A stretch of DNA of 9,563 nucleotides from positions 1-9,563 of the forward strand of contig JAHDFG010000032.1 in assembly GCA_020628265.1 (NCBI GenBank), written 5' to 3'. Of the stretch, positions 1 through 6,895 are shown piece by piece (the first letter of the stretch is position 1; every line of letters starts with the position of its first letter). The notes under the pieces were generated by a model. That model saw nothing but the letters and a program-made list of their open reading frames with translations. It had not been told where the DNA came from and did no database searches. This DNA comes from Pseudooctadecabacter sp. GTDB taxonomy: Bacteria > Pseudomonadota > Alphaproteobacteria > Rhodobacterales > Rhodobacteraceae. The translations under genes and the position numbers were made by a program.

Positions 1-1159
1 CGGCGGCGTCTTTCTGATCGTAGGCGCCGGCATCCTCTTCGAAGGTCACGTGGGCCTCGGAATACAGCGAATGATCGGACCAGCGGCCAACGCAATTCAC
101 AGACCCCTTGTAGAGTTTCAGCGCAACGGTGCCGGAGACGTGCTCTTGCGATTTATCGATGGCGGCTTGCAGCATTTCCCGTTCGGGCGAGAACCAGAGG
201 CCGTTGTAGATTAGTTCCGCATAGCGCGGCATCAGGCTGTCCTTGAGGTGCCCAGCGCCGCTGTCGAGCGTGATCTGTTCGATGCCGCGATGCGCCTCAA
301 GCAGCACGGTGCCACCTGGTGTTTCATAGATCCCGCGGGATTTCATGCCGACGAAGCGGTTCTCAACGAAATCCAGACGCCCAACGCCATGCTTGCCGCC
401 CAGCTCGTTCAGTTTGGTTAGGATCGTCGCCGGGGACATGGCCTCACCGTTGATGGCAACGGCATCGCCCTTTTCGAAGGTGACTTCGATGACTTCGGGC
501 GTATCGGGCGCATCTTCGGGGGCAACCGTGCGTTGGTAGACGTAGTCCGGTGCCATCTCGGCAGGGTCTTCCAAGACCTTACCTTCGGAGGATGTGTGCA
601 ACAGGTTTGCATCGACGGAGAACGGTGCCTCGCCGCGTTTGTCCTTGGCAATCGGGATCTGGTTTTCTTCAGCGAAAGCCAGCAGCTTGGTGCGGCTGGA
701 CAGATCCCATTCCCGCCATGGTGCGATGACCTTGATGTCGGGGTTCAGCGCGTAGGCGGACAGTTCAAACCGGACCTGATCGTTGCCCTTGCCGGTTGCC
801 CCGTGGGACACGGCATCGGCACCGGTTTCAGCGGCGATTTCGACCAGACGCTTGGAAATCAGCGGACGCGCGATGGACGTGCCCAGCAGATACAGGCCTT
901 CGTAGACTGCATTGGCGCGGAACATCGGGAAGACAAAGTCACGCACGAATTCTTCGCGGACGTCTTCGATGAAAATGTTCTCGGGCTTGATGCCCAGCAG
1001 TTCAGCTTTTTGACGGGCGGGCTCCAGCTCTTCACCTTGGCCGAGATCGGCGGTGAAGGTCACGACCTCACAGCCGTATTCCGTCTGCAGCCATTTCAGA
1101 ATGATCGACGTATCCAAACCACCGGAATAGGCGAGGACAACTTTCTTTGGGGCGGACAT
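1..1159 (-). CDS. argG: Argininosuccinate synthase, 3' end beyond the left edge
   Basis: Catalyses ATP-dependent condensation of citrulline with aspartate to argininosuccinate, the penultimate step of arginine synthesis, in the cytoplasm. The reverse-strand reading begins MSAPKKVVLAYSGGLDTS, giving the N-type ATP pyrophosphatase P-loop (SGGLDTS, residues 12-18). FTADLGQGEE and SHGATGKGNDQVRFE, both family hallmarks, follow. The frame is open without interruption to the window edge: 386 complete codons are present, and the family is usually about 400-410 residues, so roughly 20 C-terminal residues lie outside. The ATG at 1159-1157 is supported by an AGGAG at 1170-1166 with a 6-nt spacer. A Nudix gene lies 47 nt upstream on the same strand and could share its transcript. 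Family assignment is secure; transcript structure is inference. Confidence 0.97.
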   Translation of the reverse strand, partial: MSAPKKVVLAYSGGLDTSIILKWLQTEYGCEVVTFTADLGQGEELEPARQKAELLGIKPENIFIEDVREEFVRDFVFPMFRANAVYEGLYLLGTSIARPLISKRLVEIAAETGADAVSHGATGKGNDQVRFELSAYALNPDIKVIAPWREWDLSSRTKLLAFAEENQIPIAKDKRGEAPFSVDANLLHTSSEGKVLEDPAEMAPDYVYQRTVAPEDAPDTPEVIEVTFEKGDAVAINGEAMSPATILTKLNELGGKHGVGRLDFVENRFVGMKSRGIYETPGGTVLLEAHRGIEQITLDSGAGHLKDSLMPRYAELIYNGLWFSPEREMLQAAIDKSQEHVSGTVALKLYKGSVNCVGRWSDHSLYSEAHVTFEEDAGAYDQKDAA

Positions 1160-1165
1160 AGGAGA

Positions 1166-1170
1166 CTCCT
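1166..1170 (-). promoter_or_regulatory. Ribosome binding site of argG
   Basis: AGGAG on the minus strand, 6 nt before the argG ATG. It fixes the start. It sits between two arms of a 7-bp inverted repeat (1193-1199 and 1158-1164), and the downstream arm covers the first two bases of the start codon. A second AGGAG lies in the upstream arm, but no start codon is suitably placed after it. Confidence 0.7.
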
Positions 1171-1206
1171 GCAATAGATCGCAGGCGGGTTACTCCTATT
1201 TACCGG

Positions 1207-1641
1207 TCAGAGCAAGCGGGCCACGAACGCGGCGTCGCCTTCGTTTGTCAGGAGGGCAGGGGCTTCGGCCATCGGCACCCAGATCGCATGATGCCCCGCT
1301 TCAAGAGGCGGGCCGAACCGCAGTGTTGGTTCCGCATAATAGATCGTGCAGATCTTTTCCGCCCACAAGTCATACTCCGGCATAAAGACGAACCGGCGAA
1401 ACGCGCCCAGACGGGTCGGGCGCCCCATCCGCCAGCCGGTTTCTTCCATGACTTCGCGGTGCAGGGCAGGGATCGTGTGTTCGCCCGCGTCGATCCCGCC
1501 ACCCGGCAGTTGCAGTTCGGGTTGCTCCCCGTCCTGTATGGTCAGCAGCAAATCGGCCCCGCGTTGCAGGATCACATAGGCCCCGGGGCGCAGCGTGTAG
1601 CGCATAGCTGGGTCAACACGTTCGCCGTACCGTCTGATCAT
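1207..1641 (-). CDS. Nudix hydrolase, small single-domain
   Basis: Predicted 144-residue cytosolic Nudix enzyme that hydrolyses a nucleoside diphosphate linked to another group; the substrate cannot be read from sequence. The Nudix box is complete: G48, E54, R62-E63, E66-E67, G69, with W70 at the final hydrophobic position, matching GX5EX7REUXEEXGU. It is preceded by a typical strand-rich start (RPGAYVILQRGADLLL, residues 18-33) and LPGGG at 46-50. The ATG at 1641 is preceded by AAGGTGAGGT (1660-1651) with a 10-nt spacer; a second in-frame Met at residue 13 (1605) has no visible ribosome site and would still keep the whole domain. It reads toward argG, 47 nt away, and is divergent from hslO. 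It belongs to a different Nudix subfamily from the CoA-type enzyme at 2699-3292. A housecleaning or RNA 5'-end role is possible but unproven. Confidence 0.88.
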   Translation of the reverse strand: MIRRYGERVDPAMRYTLRPGAYVILQRGADLLLTIQDGEQPELQLPGGGIDAGEHTIPALHREVMEETGWRMGRPTRLGAFRRFVFMPEYDLWAEKICTIYYAEPTLRFGPPLEAGHHAIWVPMAEAPALLTNEGDAAFVARLL

Positions 1642-1713
1642 GCCCCTTTTACCTCACCTTGTGACGCCTATATGGACGCGGTATGCCAATCCCTGACTTG
1701 TTAGGAAAGCCAA
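1642..1713. promoter_or_regulatory. Divergent intergenic region between the Nudix gene and hslO
   Basis: This 72-nt spacer is the only divergent junction in the window, so it should hold promoters for both directions. For hslO a weak sigma70-like pair can be drawn: TTGTGA (1659-1664) and TATGCC (1682-1687) with 17-nt spacing, which would place transcription start a few bases upstream of the ribosome site AGGAAA at 1703-1708 (5 nt before ATG 1714). I could not find a convincing pair with correct spacing on the minus strand. A heat-shock type promoter for hslO is conceivable but not visible as a clear motif. Confidence 0.35.
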
Positions 1714-2712
1714 ATGACCACTGCATCGACCATTGCGTGGGACGACACCGTTCTGCCGTTTCAACTGGACGCATCGGACATCCGTGGGCGCGTTGCGCGT
1801 CTGGACGGCGTGTTGGATCAAGTCCTGTCGCAACATGACTATCCCCCCGCGGTTGAGGCTCTGGTGGCGGAAATGGCCTTGCTGACCGCCTTGATCGGCC
1901 AAACGATCAAACTGCGTTGGAAGCTGTCGTTGCAAGTGCGCGGCGATGGTCCGGCGCGCCTGATTGCCACGGATTACTACGGTCCAACCAAAGAGGGCGA
2001 GCCTGGTCGCATCCGTGCCTACGCCAGCTTCGACAAGGACAAGATCGATCCAACGGGCCATCCGTTTAGCCAGATCGGCAAAGGCTACTTCGCCATCCTG
2101 ATCGATCAGGGTGAGGGGACGACGCCGTACCAAGGCATTACGCCGATTGCGGGCGGCAGCCTGTCTGCCTGTGCGGAGGCGTATTTCGCGCAGTCTGAAC
2201 AGCTGCCGACATCGTTCAAGCTCACGTTTGGCAAATCCTCAGTGCCCGGTGGCGCGGAAAGCTGGCGTGCTGGCGGGATCATGTTGCAGGCCATGCCAAA
2301 GGCCTCACCCTCTGCCAATCCTGAGGGTGCGGCGGATGATGGTCTGACTGCGGCTTCCGATCTGATGGATGACGAAGAAGGCGAAAACTGGAACCGCGCG
2401 AACCATCTCCTGCAGACCGCAGAAGAGATGGAGATGATCGGGCCTAGCGTTCAGCCGACCGAATTGCTGATCCGTCTGTTCCACGAAGAACAGCCGCGCG
2501 TGTTTGACCCGCAACCGGTGAAGTTCGGCTGTTCGTGTTCCGAAGCCAAGGTGCGTCAATCCTTGTCGATCTATTCGGCCAAGGACATCGCACATATGAC
2601 GACCGACGAAGGCATCGTCACAGCAGACTGCCAGTTCTGTGGCGCGCACTACGAATTCCAGCCAAACACGCTGGGGTTCGAAGCCACGGAAGGGCCGGAT
2701 GCAAAGGCCTGA
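1714..2712 (+). CDS. hslO: Hsp33 redox-regulated chaperone
   Basis: Cytosolic holdase that protects unfolding proteins under oxidative (and combined heat) stress. In the reduced form four cysteines bind zinc; oxidation forms disulfides, releases zinc and unfolds the linker, activating the chaperone. The 332-residue protein has the N-terminal core (about residues 14-190), including RWKLSLQVRGDGPARLIATDYYG-type strands and a GGSLSACAEAYFAQSEQLPT region. A C-terminal switch carries C273-x-C275 and C306-x-x-C309 separated by 30 residues, within the family pattern. Compared with the roughly 290-residue E. coli protein it is longer, with an acidic stretch at about 196-228 (DDEEGE) before the linker. 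ATG 1714 follows AGGAAA (1703-1708). The next gene starts 14 nt before its stop. Identification is very firm. Confidence 0.96.
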   Translation: MTTASTIAWDDTVLPFQLDASDIRGRVARLDGVLDQVLSQHDYPPAVEALVAEMALLTALIGQTIKLRWKLSLQVRGDGPARLIATDYYGPTKEGEPGRIRAYASFDKDKIDPTGHPFSQIGKGYFAILIDQGEGTTPYQGITPIAGGSLSACAEAYFAQSEQLPTSFKLTFGKSSVPGGAESWRAGGIMLQAMPKASPSANPEGAADDGLTAASDLMDDEEGENWNRANHLLQTAEEMEMIGPSVQPTELLIRLFHEEQPRVFDPQPVKFGCSCSEAKVRQSLSIYSAKDIAHMTTDEGIVTADCQFCGAHYEFQPNTLGFEATEGPDAKA

Positions 2713-3292
2713 GGATCTGAATGAAAGACTGTGTCGGGCGATTGAAAACGTCCGGCACAATTCGTCCGATTTCGATTTGAATCCGGACACGGTGCTGCCT
2801 GAGGGCCGTGTTTTGAAACCAGCGGCCGTTCTGGTTGCCGTAACCGAAGACGCCCGATTGATCCTGACCAAGCGATCATCGCGGCTCAAGAACCACGCGG
2901 GCCAGATTGCCTTTGCCGGCGGGCGACAAGACGACACGGATCGGGATTTGATCCACACGGCCACGCGCGAGGCACACGAAGAGATCGGCCTCGATCCCGC
3001 GCATGTGCGGGTGCTTGGCCAGCTTCCACCCCATGAAACAGTGACCAGCTACACGGTGACGCCGATTGTCGCGATGGTCCCGCAGGGGATGCGATTTGTC
3101 CCTGAACCTGGCGAGGTTGCCGAGGTCTTTCAGGTGCCACTCGACCACATTCTTGATCCGGCGAACTATTTTGTCGAAGGCAGGCGCTGGCGCGGGCAGC
3201 AAAGGTATTACTACACTGCGCCTTACGGTCCCTATTACATTTGGGGTGCGACCGCCCGCATGTTGCGGGGTTTGGCAGAGGCGTGGACATGA
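2699..3292 (+). CDS. CoA pyrophosphatase, NudL-type Nudix hydrolase (UPF0035)
   Basis: Predicted to hydrolyse CoA (and related CoA species) to 3',5'-ADP and phosphopantetheine. The 197-residue protein carries the CoA-Nudix signature LTKRSSRLKNHAGQ (56-69) leading into AFAGGRQDDTD. The Nudix helix follows as R90-E91-A92-x-E94-E95-I-G97. The usual first glutamate of the box is replaced by the GG-x-x-DDTD arrangement, also present in E. coli NudL, so this is normal for the subfamily. The C-terminal YYIWGATARMLR (179-190) matches the family's conserved WG-T-A end. I chose the ATG at 2699, which overlaps hslO by 14 nt and has GGAAGGG at 2688-2694. An in-frame ATG at 2639 would add 20 residues lying wholly inside hslO and lacking family character. 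Its stop overlaps the next start (ATGA). CoA itself as substrate is inferred from family membership. Confidence 0.9.
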   Translation: MQRPEDLNERLCRAIENVRHNSSDFDLNPDTVLPEGRVLKPAAVLVAVTEDARLILTKRSSRLKNHAGQIAFAGGRQDDTDRDLIHTATREAHEEIGLDPAHVRVLGQLPPHETVTSYTVTPIVAMVPQGMRFVPEPGEVAEVFQVPLDHILDPANYFVEGRRWRGQQRYYYTAPYGPYYIWGATARMLRGLAEAWT

Positions 3293-4446
3293 CAACCCTG
3301 ACAGCAGATTGGCTGACGTCGCCCGCGTCCCGGGCCGTGACCGATATGCTGTCAGACGCAGGCCATCAGGTCTATTTCGTTGGCGGTTGCGTCCGCAACG
3401 CACTGATCGAACGTCCGGTTGCCGATCTTGACCTTTGCACAGATGCGCACCCGCGGAGGGTTCTGGACCTTGCAGAGAAGGCGGGCTTGAAAGCCTTTCC
3501 AACGGGCTTGGAGCACGGCACGATCACGGTGATTTCTGACCACCGCCCGTATGAGATCACGACGTTTCGCAAAGATGTGGAAACCGATGGCCGCCATGCT
3601 GTGGTGGCGTTCTCATCCGATATGGCGGATGACGCCCACCGCCGCGATTTTACGATGAACGCGCTTTACTGTGGGCCAGACGGTGTGGTGCATGATCCGG
3701 TTGGAGGATTGCCCGACCTGTTGGCGCGGCGGGTCCGGTTCATTGACGATCCGAATGCCCGCATTCAGGAAGACTATCTGCGCATCCTGCGCTTTTTCCG
3801 GTTTCACGCATGGTACGGTGATCCGAGTGGTGGCATTGATGCCGATGGGCTGGCGGCCTGCGCCGAACACGCGGATGGCCTAGACGCCCTAGCGCGTGAA
3901 CGCGTCGGGACCGAGGTCTTCAAGACGATGATGGCAAAGGACCCCGCGCCGACTGTCGCGTCGATGGCGGTAAGCGGTGTTTTGATGCGGGTTTTGCCGG
4001 GTGCGGAGCCGGCGGCGCTCGCCCTCTTGGTGCACCACGAAGACACATTGGGCCGCCCGCCGCATGCCTATTCCCGCCTTGCCGCGATTTTCACCGGTGA
4101 CGTCAAAGATACGCTGCGCCTGTCCAACAAGGACGCCATTGAATTCGAACGCATCCGCGACGGGGCTCGATCCGATGTCGGTGGCGCTGAGCTGAGTTAT
4201 CGTCTTGGGCGTGAGCTCGCGATTGAATGTTTGATGGTGCGCGCCGCGTTGCTGGGACAGCCTGTCGACTTGGCACAGGTTGAGAAGACAAAGGATGCAT
4301 GGGCCTATCAGTTCCCCGTGTCTGCGGATGATTTGATGCCGACCTATACGGGCAAAGCCCTTGGGGACCGGCTCAAACATCTTGAGGCCGCATGGATCGC
4401 GTCGGACTTCACACTGACCAAAGACGACTTGATGGGCCTGCCATGA
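3289..4446 (+). CDS. cca: CCA tRNA nucleotidyltransferase / poly(A) polymerase family
   Basis: Class II nucleotidyltransferase, 385 residues, most likely adding or repairing the 3'-CCA of tRNAs without a template. The catalytic head shows VGGCVRN (31-37), the metal-binding pair D46-x-D48 in ADLDLCT, GTIT (77-80), and RRDFTMNAL (118-126). The ATP/CTP-discriminating neck follows as EDYLRILRFFRF (161-172), then ERVGTE (205-210). The C-terminal half is helical and ends with a conserved-looking G-K-A-L-G-D-R block (355-361); no HD phosphohydrolase motif is evident. Sequence alone does not separate CCA-adding enzymes from poly(A) polymerases here; I favour CCA addition because every cell needs it and this compact form is usual in alphaproteobacteria. 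ATG 3289 overlaps the previous stop as ATGA and is preceded by AGAGG (3277-3281). An in-frame ATG at 3241 lies inside the Nudix gene and is rejected. Confidence 0.88.
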   Translation: MTTLTADWLTSPASRAVTDMLSDAGHQVYFVGGCVRNALIERPVADLDLCTDAHPRRVLDLAEKAGLKAFPTGLEHGTITVISDHRPYEITTFRKDVETDGRHAVVAFSSDMADDAHRRDFTMNALYCGPDGVVHDPVGGLPDLLARRVRFIDDPNARIQEDYLRILRFFRFHAWYGDPSGGIDADGLAACAEHADGLDALARERVGTEVFKTMMAKDPAPTVASMAVSGVLMRVLPGAEPAALALLVHHEDTLGRPPHAYSRLAAIFTGDVKDTLRLSNKDAIEFERIRDGARSDVGGAELSYRLGRELAIECLMVRAALLGQPVDLAQVEKTKDAWAYQFPVSADDLMPTYTGKALGDRLKHLEAAWIASDFTLTKDDLMGLP

Positions 4447-5015
4447 CGGCGCTTTTAGGCTTCGTTTTTCTCGGCCTCTTTTCCCCTGGCCCAAATGTCA
4501 TACTGCTGACGGCCTCTGGTGCGCGGTTCGGGTTCCGCCGGACGGTGCCACACCTATTAGGTGTCGCGCTGGGCGTGGGGATCATCGCCTTTGTCACGGG
4601 GCTTGGCCTTGGCGCATTGATAACCGCCGTTCCGTCGTTGCGACTGGTGCTAACGATCATCGCCGCCCTCTGGATTTTGTGGATGGCATGGAAGCTGTGG
4701 AACGCAAAACCGCTCAGCGACGATGGCGCTGAACGTCCGTTCACGTTCATCGAAGCCGTCCTGTTCCAGTGGGTCAATCCCAAGATATGGGCGGTCGCGC
4801 TCTCTGCCTCTGCGATCGTCCAAGACCTGTCTCCGCTGATGCAAGCGTCTATGCTGGGCCTGTCGTTCTCTGGCGTGAATCTTGGCGTTTGCCTGTTCTG
4901 GAGCTACGCAGGCAGCCTGCTTTCCGCCCTGTTAGATGATCCCAAGAAATGGCAGTTCTTCATGCGCGTGATGGCCATAGCCCTCGCCGTTTTTTCAGGT
5001 TTGGTTTTCCTGTAA
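4443..5015 (+). CDS. LysE/RhtB-family amino-acid exporter
   Basis: Inner-membrane protein of 190 residues, a typical length for the LysE/RhtB superfamily, which exports amino acids and their derivatives by proton exchange. Near the N-terminus it has GLFSPGPNVILLTASGARFG (11-30), the conserved PGP loop followed by a glycine-rich turn. The second half carries FQWVNPKIW (108-116), the equivalent conserved NPK segment. Hydrophobic stretches at about 1-22, 38-62, 66-86, 113-127, 134-160 and 172-190 fit five to six membrane segments. The ATG at 4443 overlaps the cca stop as ATGA and has no strong ribosome site, suggesting translational coupling; an in-frame ATG at 4392 lies within cca and would add a charged tail unlike the family. 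The substrate is unknown. Confidence 0.88.
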   Translation: MTALLGFVFLGLFSPGPNVILLTASGARFGFRRTVPHLLGVALGVGIIAFVTGLGLGALITAVPSLRLVLTIIAALWILWMAWKLWNAKPLSDDGAERPFTFIEAVLFQWVNPKIWAVALSASAIVQDLSPLMQASMLGLSFSGVNLGVCLFWSYAGSLLSALLDDPKKWQFFMRVMAIALAVFSGLVFL

Positions 5016-5053
5016 TCCAAACAGGCCTATATGGGACATGAAAGGGCAATTTC
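5016..5053 (+). promoter_or_regulatory. Spacer with ribosome site that decides the GTG start
   Basis: This 38-nt gap is the only non-overlapping junction in the plus-strand run. AAAGGG at 5041-5046 lies 7 nt before GTG 5054. A stop codon (TGA, 5039-5041) in the same frame shortly upstream makes GTG 5054 the first possible start. TATATG at 5028-5033 resembles a -10 element but has no good -35 partner, so an internal promoter is only possible. Weak inverted repeats (CCTGT 5009-5013 with ACAGG 5021-5025) lack a following T tract, so I do not call a terminator. Confidence 0.45.
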
Positions 5054-6895
5054 GTGTTCCGTTTTTTCGAAAATCTCGTCGATCCTTATGTCGCCTACGA
5101 AGACGACGACACACCGCCCCAGCGGCTGTGGCCGTTTTTGCGGACCTATGTGAGACCGTTCAAACGGGTGTTCTGGGCCGCAGGCATTATGTCCGTTGTC
5201 GTCGCAGTGATCGAGATTTGGTTGATCGCCTACATGGGGCGCGTCGTTGATCTGATCGCGCCGGGGTCCGAGGGGACAGTTTGGTCTGATTATGGGTGGG
5301 AGTTTTTGGCAGTCGGGCTTTTCCTGCTGACCCTGCGCCCGATTTTGCAGGTAATCGATGTTGCTTTGCTGAACCAATCCATCGTTCCGAACTTTGGCAC
5401 GATTGTCCGCTGGCGGGCGCACCGTCACGTCCTGCGGCAATCCGTTGGCTGGTTCGAGAATGATTTTGCTGGCCGCATCGCCAACCGGATCATGCAAACC
5501 CCACCCGCCGCGGGTGAGGTTGCGTTTCAGGTCTTCGATGCTGTTACCTTTGCGCTGGCTTACATCGTTGGGGCCGCCGTTCTTCTGGCTGGCGCAGACC
5601 CGCGTTTGATGATCCCGCTGTTTATCTGGCTGATCCTTTACGCGGCTTTGGTTCGGTGGACCGTGAAACGCGTGGGTCCCGCGGCCAAGGCTTCGTCAGA
5701 TGCGCGGTCCGAGGTTACGGGCCGCGTTGTCGACAGCTACACCAACATTCATTCGGTCAAGATGTTCGCCCACCACGACCGTGAAATTGACTACGCCCGC
5801 GAAGCGATCGAGGCCACACGCGCCGCCCTGCAGCGGGAAATGCGGCTTTACACGATCATGGATGTCACTCTGGTTCTGCTCAACGGTCTGCTGATCGTCA
5901 GTGTGGTGGGCTGGGCGCTGTGGCTTTGGTCCGGTGGGCTGGCGTCTGCAGGTATCGTGGCGGCGGCGGCGGCACTGACCTTGCGACTGAATGCCATGAC
6001 GGGCTGGATCATGTGGGCGGTGACGAACCTGTTTCAGAACCTTGGTGTCATATCGGAAGGGATGGAAACCATCGCCCAACCGGTCACGTTGGTGGATGAT
6101 CCGGCCGCCAAAACACTGCAGGTCGACGGAGGCGGGATCGAAATTCAGAACCTCAGTCATCACTACGGTCGCAGCGCGGGCGGCATCGATACCCTCAGCC
6201 TTTCGATCAAACCTGGTGAAAAGGTCGGGCTGGTCGGCCGTTCCGGAACTGGCAAGTCCACTTTGGTGAAACTGCTCTTGCGGTTCTATGACGCAGAATC
6301 GGGCCGTATCCTCATCGACGGGCAAGACATCAGGGGCATCACGCAGGACAGCCTCCGCAGCAGCATTGGTATGGTCCAACAGGAAAGTGCTTTGCTGCAC
6401 CGTTCCGTGCGCGACAACATTCTGTACGGCGACCCGGCAGCGTCCGAGGCTGACATGATCGCCGCTGCCAAACGTGCGCAGGCCCATGACTTCATTCTTG
6501 ATCTTGAAGACGGGGAGGGGCGACGCGGGTATGACGCCCAGGTAGGCGAGCGCGGTGTGAAACTGTCGGGCGGACAGCGCCAGCGGATCACCTTGGCGCG
6601 CGTCATCCTGAAGGACGCACCAATCCTGCTTCTGGATGAGGCGACGTCAGCGCTGGATTCCGAAGTCGAGGCTGTCATCCAAGAAACCCTCGCTGACCTA
6701 ATGGAAGGCAAAACTGTCATCGCGATCGCCCACAGGCTGTCTACTATTGCCCATATGGACCGGATTGTCGTGATGGATGATGGGCGGATCGTCGAAGACG
6801 GCACGCACGAGGAGCTTCTGGCCCGTGACGGCCTTTATGCATCTTTCTGGTCGCGGCAGTCCGGCGGCTTCATTGCGACGGAGGCCGCGGAATGA
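5054..6895 (+). CDS. ABC exporter half-transporter, first of a tandem pair
   Basis: Inner-membrane exporter of 613 residues with a fused membrane domain and nucleotide-binding domain (type IV, MsbA/multidrug-like). Six membrane segments fit hydrophobic stretches near 40-61, 82-106, 161-181, 185-202, 268-292 and 298-325. The ATPase domain (about 361 on) contains the aromatic A-loop Y371, Walker A GRSGTGKS (395-402), Q-loop Q443, signature LSGGQ (504-508), Walker B with D528 and catalytic E529, D-loop SALD, and switch H560. All catalytic residues look intact. Translation starts at GTG with a good ribosome site. The stop overlaps the next gene by 4 nt, and that gene encodes a similar half-transporter, so a heterodimer is the natural reading; a homodimer is possible. 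The transported substrate (lipid, drug, peptide) is not evident. Confidence 0.93.
   Translation: MFRFFENLVDPYVAYEDDDTPPQRLWPFLRTYVRPFKRVFWAAGIMSVVVAVIEIWLIAYMGRVVDLIAPGSEGTVWSDYGWEFLAVGLFLLTLRPILQVIDVALLNQSIVPNFGTIVRWRAHRHVLRQSVGWFENDFAGRIANRIMQTPPAAGEVAFQVFDAVTFALAYIVGAAVLLAGADPRLMIPLFIWLILYAALVRWTVKRVGPAAKASSDARSEVTGRVVDSYTNIHSVKMFAHHDREIDYAREAIEATRAALQREMRLYTIMDVTLVLLNGLLIVSVVGWALWLWSGGLASAGIVAAAAALTLRLNAMTGWIMWAVTNLFQNLGVISEGMETIAQPVTLVDDPAAKTLQVDGGGIEIQNLSHHYGRSAGGIDTLSLSIKPGEKVGLVGRSGTGKSTLVKLLLRFYDAESGRILIDGQDIRGITQDSLRSSIGMVQQESALLHRSVRDNILYGDPAASEADMIAAAKRAQAHDFILDLEDGEGRRGYDAQVGERGVKLSGGQRQRITLARVILKDAPILLLDEATSALDSEVEAVIQETLADLMEGKTVIAIAHRLSTIAHMDRIVVMDDGRIVEDGTHEELLARDGLYASFWSRQSGGFIATEAAE

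Noticed and set aside
533..1177. Plus-strand 214-codon open frame opposite argG
   Set aside because: It lies antisense to a firmly identified argG, has no family character, and is explained by the codon bias of the GC-rich real gene.
1160..1206. Terminator or small gene between the Nudix gene and argG
   Set aside because: The only repeat ends on the argG start codon and has no T tract, and the extra AGGAG at 1197-1193 has no start codon at a usable distance.
2305..2964. Minus-strand 219-codon open frame across hslO and the CoA Nudix gene
   Set aside because: It crosses two well-supported genes on the other strand, and its translation shows no recognisable domain.
4999..5025. Inverted repeats at the end of the LysE gene as a terminator
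   Set aside because: The candidate stems are only 5-6 bp, mutually exclusive, partly within the coding region and not followed by a T tract.
5038..5250. ATG at 5038 opening a 70-codon frame ahead of the first ABC gene
   Set aside because: It overlaps the ABC gene in another frame, is arginine-rich shadow sequence, and the ribosome site AAAGGG is spaced for GTG 5054 rather than ATG 5038.
5696..6487. Minus-strand 263-codon open frame inside the first ABC gene
   Set aside because: It is antisense to conserved membrane and ATPase domains including Walker A. A similar mirror frame appears in the second ABC gene (7204-7554), as expected from shared codon bias.
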